This document shows positions 1 to 7,832 of a stretch of 64,000 bases of DNA, piece by piece. Within the stretch, counting starts at the first letter, position 1. The number at the start of each line of letters is the position of its first letter. The notes under the pieces are model-generated. The model did no database searches and had not been told where the DNA came from. It was given only the letters and a program-made list of their open reading frames with translations. Source of the stretch: CAWHMS01 sp963830495 (GTDB lineage: Bacteria > Actinomycetota > Actinomycetes > Propionibacteriales > Nocardioidaceae). Both the position numbers and the translations under genes were made by a program. The stretch is from NCBI GenBank assembly GCA_963830495.1, contig CAWHMS010000003.1, positions 806,001 through 870,000 of the forward strand, read 5' to 3'.

Positions 1-157
1 CGAGCTGGTCGAACGTCGTCTGGTCACGATCGAACATCCACCAGAGCAGGACCAGCAGCACACACGGGAGCGCCAGCATCAGCGCGACCGTGCGGTGGTC
101 GCGTCGGAGCTGGGTCAGCACCCGCAGGGCCACGGCGAGCGTGATCGAGGGCGTCAT
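1..157 (-). CDS. ABC-2 type transporter permease, N-terminal part (partial)
   Basis: Only the first 52 or so codons lie in the window; the gene runs off the left edge. It starts at ATG 157 and overlaps the TGA of the upstream ATPase gene by 4 bp (ATGA), so the two are translationally coupled. The product begins with a basic stretch (LTQLRRDHRT) and then a hydrophobic segment (LMLALPCVLLVLLWW), the usual N-terminus of ABC-2 exporter permeases, followed by DRDQTTFD. It is probably the membrane partner of the adjacent ATPase. The substrate cannot be told; regulation by the linked TetR gene suggests a toxic compound or drug. Confidence 0.7.
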   Translation of the reverse strand, partial: MTPSITLAVALRVLTQLRRDHRTVALMLALPCVLLVLLWWMFDRDQTTFDQL

Positions 158-885
158 GCCGCCTCCCTCCCGCCGACCAGGGACAAGAAGGCGGCCTCGA
201 CGTCGGGAGCGCCGGTGCTCGCCAGGACCGACTCGAAGTCGTCGTCGGCGAGCAGCCTGCCCTCGCGCATCAACAGCAGCCGGTCGCACCGGGCTGCCTC
301 GTCCATCACGTGGCTTGACACCACGAGCGTCCGGCCGGACTCGGCGAGGGCCGCGAAGGTCTCCCACAGCTGGCCGCGCAACACCGGGTCCAGCCCGACG
401 GTCGGCTCGTCGAGCACGAGCAGGTCAGGGTCGGCGAGCAACGCCACCGCGAGTGAGACACGGGAGCGCTGCCCTCCGGAGAGCCTGCCGACCAGCGACG
501 ACATGCGATCGCCGAGGCCGACGGTCGTCACCGCGCTCTCGACCGCACCGCTCCCCGTGCCGAGCACCGCTGCGAAGAAGCGCAGGTTCTCGGCGACGGT
601 CAGATCCGTGTAGACACTGGGGGCCTGGGTGACGTAGGCGACCCGCCGGCGGAGCGCGGCCGACCCGGCCTCGTGACCGAGCACGCGCACGCTCCCGGCG
701 GCAATGCGTTGGGTGCCGACGACGGCACGCATCAGCGTCGTCTTGCCGCAGCCGGACGGTCCGAGCAATCCGGTGATCTGCCCGCGTGGGATCTGCGTCT
801 CCAGGCCGGTAATGACGGTCACGCCGCCGCGGACGATCCGCAGGCCGCGAATGTCCACTGTCGGCTCATCGGATAAATTCATCAT
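154..885 (-). CDS. ABC transporter ATP-binding protein (ABC-2 exporter type)
   Basis: A 243-residue ATPase with every nucleotide-binding motif: Walker A GPSGCGKT (42-49), signature LSGGQ (135-139), Walker B LLVLDEP (155-161) and switch histidine in SSHVMDE (His192). It should couple ATP hydrolysis to export through the permease that starts at 157. The gene sits between a TetR regulator (33 bp upstream, same strand) and the permease, the common TetR-ATPase-permease order for inducible export. The start is a double ATG with no Shine-Dalgarno sequence. Instead TAATAAT lies 7 nt upstream, which fits a leaderless mRNA, and an AT-rich palindrome covers this start. Confidence 0.9.
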   Translation of the reverse strand: MMNLSDEPTVDIRGLRIVRGGVTVITGLETQIPRGQITGLLGPSGCGKTTLMRAVVGTQRIAAGSVRVLGHEAGSAALRRRVAYVTQAPSVYTDLTVAENLRFFAAVLGTGSGAVESAVTTVGLGDRMSSLVGRLSGGQRSRVSLAVALLADPDLLVLDEPTVGLDPVLRGQLWETFAALAESGRTLVVSSHVMDEAARCDRLLLMREGRLLADDDFESVLASTGAPDVEAAFLSLVGGREAA

Positions 886-895
886 GCGATGAATT
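876..895 (-). promoter_or_regulatory. Palindromic operator overlapping a leaderless start
   Basis: Perfect inverted repeat AATTCATC-ATGC-GATGAATT (arms 876-883 and 888-895), strikingly AT-rich against the high-GC background. It includes the ATG at 885-883 of the ABC ATPase. On the minus strand TAATAAT (899-893) ends 7 nt before that ATG, so the palindrome spans the -10 region and start of a leaderless transcript. The TetR gene directly upstream is the likely ligand-responsive repressor. Confidence 0.55.
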
Positions 896-918
896 ATTAC
901 CGGAAGGCGTGGAACAGG

Positions 919-1527
919 TCAAGCGCCCGGCGCGTCGAGCAGCGCGGCGCGGATCGTCACCGCCAACCGGGCGATGACGTCCTCCGGGTCAGCAGAGGCC
1001 AGCGGCTCGACCGCGATGACGTACCGCAGCATGGCCAGCCCCACCAGTTGGGACGCCACCAGCTCGGCCCGCAACCGCGCGTCCGGCGTGTCCATCGCTA
1101 TCGCGAGCGGCTCGACGATCATCTGAGCCCAACCGGTGCGGACCACATCTGCTGCCGCCTCGCTGGTCACGGCTGCCTTGATCAGGGCAAGCATGGGGCG
1201 GCGCTCGTCCTCGGACTCCCAGATGGTCACGAACTGGCGGGCCAATCGGTCGGGCAGGCTGTCCACGCCATCGGCCAGCATCTGCGGCACCAGCTCACGC
1301 GGGTCGAACGGCAGCTCCAGGGCCGCGATCATCAGACCTTCTTTAGTGCCGAAGTAGTGGTGGACCAGCGAGGCGTCCACGCCGGCACCGCGAGCGACGG
1401 CGCGCAGGCTGGCCCCTTCGAAGCCCTTGACCGCGAACTCGGCTCGGGCAGCCTCGAGGATCGCAGCGCGGGTGTCGGGCTGGTCGGGGTGCCGGGGCGG
1501 CCGGCCTGGACGGCGCTCGGTCGTCAT
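919..1527 (-). CDS. TetR/AcrR family transcriptional regulator
   Basis: A 202-residue one-component regulator. An Arg/Pro-rich N-terminus (RRPGRPPRHP) leads into a TetR helix-turn-helix at about residues 20-65, with the typical ending LVHHYFGTKEGL. The remainder is an alpha-helical ligand-binding domain of ordinary length. It lies 33 bp upstream of, and in the same direction as, an ABC ATPase and permease, so it probably represses that exporter. The AT-rich palindrome at 876-895 is the best operator candidate. I saw no second copy of the palindrome at its own promoter, so autoregulation is not supported by sequence. Confidence 0.9.
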   Translation of the reverse strand: MTTERRPGRPPRHPDQPDTRAAILEAARAEFAVKGFEGASLRAVARGAGVDASLVHHYFGTKEGLMIAALELPFDPRELVPQMLADGVDSLPDRLARQFVTIWESEDERRPMLALIKAAVTSEAAADVVRTGWAQMIVEPLAIAMDTPDARLRAELVASQLVGLAMLRYVIAVEPLASADPEDVIARLAVTIRAALLDAPGA

Positions 1528-1646
1528 GGCGCATTATCACCCGCCTCTCCCTCGCTGAAGGATGCGACGGTCTCGGGGTCACGCCCCCGGGACGGTCGGA
1601 TCTTGCTGCGGGGACGGGCGGCGCGGCCGCTCGGGTGCGGGCCTCC

Positions 1647-1652
1647 TAGGGT
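1647..1652 (+). promoter_or_regulatory. -10 element of leaderless galE
   Basis: TAGGGT followed by exactly 6 nt and then the ATG at 1659. This is the TANNNT spacing seen for leaderless actinobacterial genes. It supports ATG 1659 as the galE start, since a GTG two codons earlier lies between the -10 element and the expected transcription start. Confidence 0.6.
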
Positions 1653-1658
1653 GTGCCC

Positions 1659-2672
1659 ATGCGTGTTCTCGTGAGTGGTGGTGCCGGGTACATCGGGTCA
1701 CACACCGTCGTGCAGCTGGTCGAAGCAGGTCACGACGTCCTCATCGTCGACAACTTCTCCAACGCCAAGCCCACGGTGCTCGGACGTCTCGAGGCGATCA
1801 CCGGGCAGGCGATCCCGCTGCACTCCTTCGACCTGCGCGACTACGACAAGACCGAGCACCTCTTCGCAGCCGAGCAGATCGACGCCGTCGTGCACTTCGC
1901 CGGCTTCAAGGCCGTGGGCGAGAGTGTCGAGAAGCCTTTGGAGTACTACGAGAACAACCTCGGCGCCACCTTCTCCCTGGTCCGGGCGATGCGGCGCCAC
2001 AACGTGCACAAGCTCGTCTTCTCGTCGAGTGCCACGGTGTACGGCGCGGAGCCGCGACTGCCGATGACCGAGGACCTGCCGACGTCGGCGACCAGTCCGT
2101 ACGGCTGGACCAAGGTGATGATCGAGCAGGTGCTCAGCGACGTCGCCCGGGCCGACGGGCGCCTGCGGGTCGCGCTGCTCCGGTACTTCAACCCCGTCGG
2201 CGCGCATCCGTCGGGCTCGATCGGGGAGGACCCTGCCGACATTCCGAACAACCTGATGCCGTACATCGCCCAGGTGGCCGTCGGCAGGCTGGAGCAGCTG
2301 CAAGTCTTCGGCGACGACTACGACACGCCAGACGGCACCGGCGTACGCGACTACATCCACGTCGAGGACCTGGCCGCGGGGCACGTCGCCGCACTGGAGC
2401 GACTCGCCTCCACAACGTCGCCCGTCAACGTGTGGAACCTCGGCAGCGGCAAGGGCACCAGCGTGCTGGAGCTGCTGCACGCCTTCGAGAAGGCGGTCGG
2501 GCACGAGCTGCCGCACGAGATCGTGGGGCGTCGCGCCGGTGACATCGCGGCGTCGTACGCCGATCCGACCAAGGCCAAGGACGAGCTCGACTGGGAGACC
2601 ACCAAGACCGTCGACGACATGTGCGCCGACACCTGGCGTTGGCAGCAGCAGAACCCGAACGGTTATCCGTGA
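1659..2672 (+). CDS. galE: UDP-glucose 4-epimerase GalE
   Basis: A 337-residue extended short-chain dehydrogenase that interconverts UDP-glucose and UDP-galactose with bound NAD. It has the Rossmann motif GGAGYIGSH at 8-16, catalytic Ser124 in FSSSATVYG, Tyr148 and Lys152 in SPYGWTKVM, and the GalE-typical phrases DNFSNAK, HFAGFKAVGES and LRYFNPVGAHPSG. Length matches GalE. The C-terminal codons (NGYP plus stop) lie inside a 48-bp perfect palindrome. UDP-galactose could feed the surface-glycan locus further along, but that is inference. Confidence 0.95.
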   Translation: MRVLVSGGAGYIGSHTVVQLVEAGHDVLIVDNFSNAKPTVLGRLEAITGQAIPLHSFDLRDYDKTEHLFAAEQIDAVVHFAGFKAVGESVEKPLEYYENNLGATFSLVRAMRRHNVHKLVFSSSATVYGAEPRLPMTEDLPTSATSPYGWTKVMIEQVLSDVARADGRLRVALLRYFNPVGAHPSGSIGEDPADIPNNLMPYIAQVAVGRLEQLQVFGDDYDTPDGTGVRDYIHVEDLAAGHVAALERLASTTSPVNVWNLGSGKGTSVLELLHAFEKAVGHELPHEIVGRRAGDIAASYADPTKAKDELDWETTKTVDDMCADTWRWQQQNPNGYP

Positions 2673-2701
2673 CGGCTAGCCGTCACGGATAACCGTTCGG
2701 G
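2654..2701. terminator. 48-bp perfect palindrome at the galE 3' end
   Basis: Positions 2654-2677 and 2678-2701 are exact reverse complements (24 bp per arm, centre CTAG, starting CCCGAACGG). The left arm contains the last galE codons and the TGA at 2670-2672. No T-tract follows. It most likely acts as a strong transcription-terminating or 3'-protecting hairpin. Confidence 0.65.
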
Positions 2702-2885
2702 GTGCTGGTGAGGCCGCGTGACGGCGAAGCCCCGCACATGCGGTCTGCCACCTCGAGAACCTGATCCGAAGGCGTGGCACTCGCAGACCCGCCAGTCCGA
2801 CGACCTCTCCCTCGCGGCTGGCCCGACAGCAGATCAGTCCGAGAACCTCTCTCCGAAGTCGGCTGTCGGCGCCCCTTCACGGCTG

Positions 2886-2914
2886 GACTGCACCTTCACG
2901 GCTCGAGTGGTCCG
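2886..2914 (+). repeat. Dispersed repeat copy A (partner at 55004-55032)
   Basis: This 29-bp stretch (core TGCACCTTCACGGCT) matches the reverse complement of 55004-55032 with only 3 mismatches. Both copies are intergenic, in convergent gene pairs, and both have TCAGACCGTGGA nearby (2948-2959 here, 55031-55042 there). Confidence 0.6.
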
Positions 2915-2951
2915 GTCAAGGCCGGATTCGGCCCCGATCGATGCCAGTCAG

Positions 2952-3027
2952 ACCGTGGAGGCGCACTCGGACCGCGGAGGTGCACTCGGACCGCGGAGGT
3001 GCACTCGGGCCGTGGCGGCGCAGTCAC
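2952..3027 (+). repeat. 19-bp tandem repeat, about four units
   Basis: Units of 19 bp: 2952-2970, 2971-2989, 2990-3008 and a diverged 3009-3027. Units 2 and 3 are identical (ACCGCGGAGGTGCACTCGG); unit 1 differs at two positions. The period equals that of the neighbouring TTCACGGCT pair. Confidence 0.8.
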
Positions 3028-3080
3028 GCAGTGGCGGCGGGCCGTGGAACTGCCCCCAGACCAGCAGCCCGGAGGCCCTA

Positions 3081-3941
3081 TCAGCCGGGAGGGTCACCGA
3101 CCAGCGGCGCGGCCAGGTGCAGCCGCGCGAACGCCAACGACGCGGCCAGGTCGGCCTCCCGGTCGGCGTGGCTGGTCGCCTTGCGGGTGTTGATCTCCAC
3201 CACGACGGTGCGATCGAAAGCACGGGCAGCCAGCAGCTCCAGCAGGTCGGCACACCGCTGTGTGCCCTGCCCGGGCACCAGATGCTCGTCCTTGGCCGAG
3301 CCGGTGCTGTCGGCCAGATGAAGGTGCCGGAGCCGGTCCCCCAGCTGCTCGGCCAGCTCGACCGGGTCCTGACCAGCCGTCGCGCAGTGCGACACGTCGA
3401 GAGTGACGTTGGCGTAGTCGTGGGAGAGCGGATTCCAGCTGGGTGCGTACGCCTGCAGCTCGCGGCGAGGCGTCCGCCAGGGATACATGTTCTCGACGCC
3501 GAAGTGCACGCCCGTGTCTCGCTCCAGATCGGCGATCCCGTCGACGAAGCCGCGTGCATAGTCACGCTGCCAGCGGAAGGGCGGATGCACCACCACGGTG
3601 TCGGCACCGAGACGCCTGGCCATGTCGGCACTGCGCTCGAGCTTGCCCCACGGCTCGGTGCCCCACACCCGCTGGGTGATGAGCAAGCACGGTGCATGGA
3701 TCGCGCATACCGGCATCCGGTGGTAGGCCGCCAAGTGCTCGATCGTCTCGACGTCCTGGCTGATCGGGTCGATACCGACCATCACCTCGACCGCGTCGTA
3801 GCCGAGCCGCCCGGCCAGCTCGAAGGCGCTGGCCGTCGACTCCGGGTAGACCGACGCCGTCGACAACGCCACCGGTGCCTCGGGCACTCGGACGGCGCCG
3901 GCGTCGATGCCCACGTCGGCGGTGCTCGGCTCGGACGTCAC
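3081..3941 (-). CDS. Sugar phosphate isomerase/epimerase family TIM-barrel protein
   Basis: A 286-residue protein of the xylose isomerase-like / AP endonuclease 2 TIM-barrel superfamily. Visible barrel and metal-site features are the strand starts DAVEVMVGID, CAIHAPCL and DTVVVHPPFRWQ, then GVENMYPW, LDVSHCATAG and HLHLADSTG, with the terminal VVVEINT. The substrate is unknown. It follows ppx by 37 bp on the same strand, an arrangement also found near Ppx/ProC genes in mycobacteria. GTG 3941 is preceded by TAGGCT with a 6-nt spacer, so it can be made from its own leaderless promoter as well as by readthrough from ppx. Confidence 0.8.
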   Translation of the reverse strand: MTSEPSTADVGIDAGAVRVPEAPVALSTASVYPESTASAFELAGRLGYDAVEVMVGIDPISQDVETIEHLAAYHRMPVCAIHAPCLLITQRVWGTEPWGKLERSADMARRLGADTVVVHPPFRWQRDYARGFVDGIADLERDTGVHFGVENMYPWRTPRRELQAYAPSWNPLSHDYANVTLDVSHCATAGQDPVELAEQLGDRLRHLHLADSTGSAKDEHLVPGQGTQRCADLLELLAARAFDRTVVVEINTRKATSHADREADLAASLAFARLHLAAPLVGDPPG

Positions 3942-3947
3942 CGACCC

Positions 3948-3953
3948 AGCCTA
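3948..3953 (-). promoter_or_regulatory. -10 element of leaderless TIM-barrel gene
   Basis: On the minus strand TAGGCT is followed by 6 nt and GTG 3941, a leaderless-promoter arrangement inside the short gap after ppx. Confidence 0.55.
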
Positions 3954-3978
3954 ATGAGGCCACCCGACCGGCGACGCG

Positions 3979-4902
3979 TCACATGGAGTCGAGCTTCTCC
4001 AAGATGACACCCTCGCGCAGCGCCCACGGACAGATCTCCAGTGCCTCGATCTCGAAGAGGTCCATCACCGCATCCGCAACCAGTGCACCGGCGACGAGCT
4101 GGTGGGCGCGGGCGGACGACACGCCCGGCAGGTCCGCGCGCTCCGCCGCAGACATCTCGGCCAGCTGCGGCAGCTTCTCGCGCAGCACGTCGCGAGGCAG
4201 CATCCGACGTACGTGCGAACCCTCTTCCGAGGACGCCGCACCACAGACCCGCGCCAGCGATCGAAGGGTCTTCGACGTGGCGACGGTGTGGTCACCGACG
4301 CCGCTGCGCAGCAGTGGACCGGCGTCGCGGGCGACCTCCGTGCGGATGTGCCGGCGCAGCTTGCGTACGTCGTCGGGGGAGGGTACGTCGCCGGCGAGCC
4401 AGTCCCGGGTGAGCCGCCCCGCACCGAGGGGGAAGCTGACGGCCACGTCCGGTGCCTCGTCCGCCCCGGCCGCGATCTCGAGCGACCCGCCGCCAATGTC
4501 GAAGACGGCCAGCCGACCCGAGGACCAGCCGAACCAACGCCGGACGGCCAGGAACGTCAACCGCGCCTCGTCCTCACCGGTGAGGACCTCCAACGTGACC
4601 CCGGTCCGCTGCTTCACGAGCTCGAGCACGTCGTCGGTGTTCACCGCCTCGCGGATCGCCGACGTGGCGAACGCCATCACGGACTCGCAGCCGCGGTCCT
4701 CGGCCTCGACGAGGGCGTGCTCGATGAACGCCGCCAGAGCGTCGACCCCCTCGTCGGAGATGGCTCCGTGCGGCGTCAGGTGCTCCGCCAGCCGGAGCGC
4801 CCGCTTGATCGAGGCCGCCGGCAGCGGCGGGGCACCGCGGTAGGCGTCGACCACGAGCATGTGCGCGGTGTTGGAGCCCACGTCGAGCACGGCTTGCCTC
4901 AT
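3979..4902 (-). CDS. ppx: Ppx/GppA family exopolyphosphatase/pentaphosphatase
   Basis: A 307-residue protein of the ASKHA fold. It opens with DVGSNTAHMLV (phosphate 1 motif), continues with the activation region TSAIREAVN and the second phosphate motif VFDIGGGSLEI, and ends with CPWALREGV, all typical of the short actinobacterial Ppx/GppA proteins. It should hydrolyse polyphosphate and/or pppGpp; mycobacterial relatives of this size are best described as exopolyphosphatases. It lacks the long C-terminal domain of E. coli Ppx. ATG 4902 has TAGCCT six nt upstream, so the mRNA is probably leaderless. Confidence 0.88.
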   Translation of the reverse strand: MRQAVLDVGSNTAHMLVVDAYRGAPPLPAASIKRALRLAEHLTPHGAISDEGVDALAAFIEHALVEAEDRGCESVMAFATSAIREAVNTDDVLELVKQRTGVTLEVLTGEDEARLTFLAVRRWFGWSSGRLAVFDIGGGSLEIAAGADEAPDVAVSFPLGAGRLTRDWLAGDVPSPDDVRKLRRHIRTEVARDAGPLLRSGVGDHTVATSKTLRSLARVCGAASSEEGSHVRRMLPRDVLREKLPQLAEMSAAERADLPGVSSARAHQLVAGALVADAVMDLFEIEALEICPWALREGVILEKLDSM

Positions 4903-4908
4903 GTCGAG

Positions 4909-4914
4909 AGGCTA
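4909..4914 (-). promoter_or_regulatory. -10 element of leaderless ppx
   Basis: Minus-strand TAGCCT, then a 6-nt spacer and ATG 4902. The divergent gene at 4977 has a similar element at 4965-4970, so this short gap holds two back-to-back leaderless promoters. Confidence 0.55.
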
Positions 4915-4964
4915 TCGGCGCCACCGGCAGGGCGCCCTGACCGGTCGAGTCGGCACCAGGCGTC

Positions 4965-4970
4965 TACGGT
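4965..4970 (+). promoter_or_regulatory. -10 element of leaderless gene 4977
   Basis: TACGGT, then 6 nt and GTG 4977, the same spacing as at other leaderless starts in this window. Confidence 0.5.
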
Positions 4971-4976
4971 GGTGAC

Positions 4977-5777
4977 GTGCCTGAGGTACCTCTCGACTTT
5001 CCCCGCGCCTGGGTCGAGTTCGCGGATCCCGCCGACGACGCCCAGACCTACCGTTGCGACCTCACCTGGCTGACCTCGCGGTGGGCGTGCATCTTCGGAG
5101 CCGGCTGCCAAGGCATCTACGCCGAGCGACCCGATGACGGCTGCTGCACCCTCGGCGCGCACTTCTCCGATGCCGACGACGAGAAGCGGGTCAAGAAGTT
5201 CGTCAAACGGCTCGGGCCCGAGGACTGGCAGTTCCACGACGTGGGCAGCCGCGGCAAGGCCTGGGTCGAGGTCGACGGCGACGGCGAGCGCAAGACGGCA
5301 GTCCACGAGGGTGCCTGCATCTTCTTGAACCGGCCTGGCTTCCCCGGCGGCGAGGGGTGCGCCCTGCACGGCTGGGCGTTGCGCAACGACCACCACCCGC
5401 TGGAAACCAAGCCCGACGTGTGTTGGCAGCTCCCCGTACGGCGGCTGTACCGCAACGTCGAGCGCAGCGACGGGTCGTCGTACCTCGAGATCACGATCAC
5501 CGAGTACGACCGGCGTGGCTGGGGAGAGGGTGGCCACGACCTCGCCTGGTACTGCTCGGGCAACACCGAAGCCCATGTCGGCCGGGACCCGGTGTACATG
5601 TCCTACCGGCCCGAGCTGGTGGCACTCATGAGTCAGCCGGCGTACGACGTGCTGGCCGAGCACTGTGCGGCGTTCAGCCAGTCTCGACAGCGGCTCCTGG
5701 TGCATCCGGCGGATCCCCGGCACAAGCCACGCAAGGGTCGCCCGGGTGGCGAGACCGCAAGCCCCATCGCCGGTTGA
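4977..5777 (+). CDS. Conserved hypothetical Cys-rich protein
   Basis: A 266-residue cytoplasmic protein with no signal peptide or membrane segment. I do not recognise a characterised function. Cysteines are concentrated and regularly placed: Cys27, Cys38, Cys44 and Cys56-Cys57 near the N-terminus, then GACIF, GCALHGW, VCWQLP and WYCSGN further on. The pattern recalls metal- or Fe-S-cluster-binding YkgJ/DUF3109-type proteins, a resemblance rather than an assignment. GTG 4977 is chosen because TACGGT sits six nt upstream. Confidence 0.75.
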   Translation: MPEVPLDFPRAWVEFADPADDAQTYRCDLTWLTSRWACIFGAGCQGIYAERPDDGCCTLGAHFSDADDEKRVKKFVKRLGPEDWQFHDVGSRGKAWVEVDGDGERKTAVHEGACIFLNRPGFPGGEGCALHGWALRNDHHPLETKPDVCWQLPVRRLYRNVERSDGSSYLEITITEYDRRGWGEGGHDLAWYCSGNTEAHVGRDPVYMSYRPELVALMSQPAYDVLAEHCAAFSQSRQRLLVHPADPRHKPRKGRPGGETASPIAG

Positions 5778-5783
5778 GCCCGA

Positions 5784-7797
5784 TGCCCACGAATCCACTG
5801 CTGACCGAGAGCGCGCTGCCCTATCAGCTGCCGCCCTTCGCTGACGTCGACGAGAGCCACCTCCTGCCCGCGTTCGAGCGCGGGATGCGTGAGCAACGAG
5901 CCGAGCTCGCCGGCATCGTCGCGGACCCCGAGGCGCCCACCTTTGCCAACACCGTGGCGGCATTGGAGCGTTCGGGGCAGCTCCTGCAGCGCGCCGAGGC
6001 GGTGTTCTTCACCTTGCGGTCGTCACACGCGACGGAGCGGATCCAGCAGCTCGAGACCGAGATCGCGCCCCGGCTGACCCGCCACCGCGACGCCGTACTG
6101 CTCGACCGCGATCTCTTCGCGCGCCTGACCCAGGTCGAGACCAGCGACCCGGAGGAGGCGTGGCTGCTGGAGCGCTTTCGGATCGACTTCGTGCGGGCCG
6201 GCGCGGAGCTGGACCCGGCACAGCAGGCGCGGCTGCGTGAGCTCAACGAGCAGCTGACCACGCTGGCGACCGAGTTCGCGCACCACCTGTTGGCCGCCCA
6301 GACCGAGTCCGCGCTGGTGGTCGACGACCCGGCGGAGCTCGACGGTCTCTCCCCAGCCATGCTCGAGAGTGCGCGACAGCAGGCGGCACCTTCGTGTTGC
6401 CGCTGCGCAACTACACCAATCAGCCTGCGCTGGCCGAGCTCACCAACCGGGAGACCCGACGCCGGTTGTTCGAGCTGTCCGTCAACCGCGCGCCGGGCAA
6501 TGCTGCCCTTGCGGCCCGGATGGCCGCGCTCAGGGCCGATCGGGCAGCCCTGCTGGGCTTCCCGACACATGCCGCCTACACCGTCGCCGACCAGACGGCC
6601 AAGACGACCGAGGCCGTGGAGGACCTTCTCCTGCGGCTGGTCGGTCCCGCCGTCGCCAACGTCGAGCGCGAGGCCGCCGCGTTGAGCGAGCTGGCCGGCT
6701 TCGCCATCGAACCCTGGGACTGGTCCTACTACGCCGAGCAGTTGCGCCGAGCCCGATACGACTTCGACGACACCGACCTTCGCCCATACTTCGAGCTCGA
6801 CCGGGTGTACGCCGACGGCATCTTCCGCGCCGCCCACGAGCTCTTCGGGCTCACCTTCGCACGGCGACCGGAGCTGGCGGGCTACCTGCCCGAGGTCCAG
6901 GTCTTCGAGGTGTACGACGCCGACGGGTCCGGCCTCGGGCTCTTCCTCCTCGACCCGTACAGCCGATCGACCAAGCGGGGCGGCGCATGGATGCACTCGC
7001 TGGTCGACCAGAGTCACCTCTTCGGCCGCCGGCCGGTCGTGTGCAACAACCTCAACATCACCCGCCCGGACACCGGGCCGACGCTGCTCACGTACGACGA
7101 GCTCACCACGGCGTTCCACGAGTTCGGCCATGCCTTGCACGGCCTGCTCTCCGACGTACGCTTCCCGCGAGTCTCCGGCACGACGGTGCCACGCGACTTC
7201 GTCGAGTTTCCCTCCCAGGTCAACGAGATGTGGGCGACGTGGCCCTCGGTGCTGGTGGAGTACGCGAGGCACCACGTCACGGGGGCGCCGGTCTCATCGG
7301 AGCTGGTGGAACGACTCGACGCCGCGCAGCAGTTCAATCAGGGGTTCCAGACCGTCGAGTACCTCGCGGCGGCCCTGCTGGACTGGGCCTGGCACACCCT
7401 GCCAGCTGGTGTCGTGGTCGACGACCCGCTCGCGTTCGAGTCGGCGGCGCTCGAACGGTTCGGCGTCGCCCACCCGCTCGTCCCGTCGCGCTACGGCACC
7501 AGCTACTTCGCACACCTCTTCACCTCCGGCGTCGGCGGCTACAGCGCCGGCTACTACTCCTACATCTGGAGTGAGGTGCTCGACGCCGACACCGTCGAAT
7601 GGTTCAAGGCTCGCGGCGGACTGACCAGGGCCAACGGCGACCGGTTCCGGTCGAAGCTCCTGGGCGTCGGCGGCTCGCGGGACGTGATGGCCGCCTTCCG
7701 CGACTTCCGTGGCGCCGACCCGCAGGTCGAGCCGCTGCTGGTCAGGCGCGGCCTCACCGGAGGCGTGGACGACGTACCGCGGAACCGACCCCGCTGA
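5784..7797 (+). pseudogene. M3 family oligopeptidase / dipeptidyl carboxypeptidase, frameshifted
   Basis: Two adjacent frames together encode an M3 metallopeptidase. From ATG 5784 the N-terminal part reads MPTNPLLTESALPYQ and runs to about 6390 (LSPAMLESARQQAA). The rest continues in the next frame from about 6390 (TFVLPLRNYTNQPAL) to the TGA at 7797. The C-terminal part carries the zinc site HEFGHALH and the downstream glutamate in EFPSQVNEMW. Relatives have roughly ten residues between the two parts that are absent here, so a deletion whose length is 2 mod 3, rather than a single miscalled base, fits best. Without recoding neither piece is a complete enzyme. A sequencing error cannot be excluded. 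Confidence 0.75.
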
Positions 7798-7832
7798 ACG
7801 ACGACACACCAGCCATGGCCACAATGAGGCCC

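Larger units (their letters stand above)
2673..3080. other. Intergenic tract with short repeats, no convincing gene
   Basis: About 400 bp between galE and the convergent TIM-barrel gene. After the palindrome arm it holds two 19-bp-spaced copies of TTCACGGCT (2876-2884, 2895-2903) and a 19-bp tandem repeat (2952-3027). The short open frames here have no recognisable protein features. Confidence 0.5.

Noticed and set aside
2683..2880. 65-codon minus-strand frame ending in the galE palindrome
   Set aside because: Its NGYP ending is produced by the palindrome mirroring the galE C-terminus; nothing else suggests a protein.
2952..3027. CRISPR array
   Set aside because: The 19-bp units are contiguous with no spacers, and there are no cas genes.
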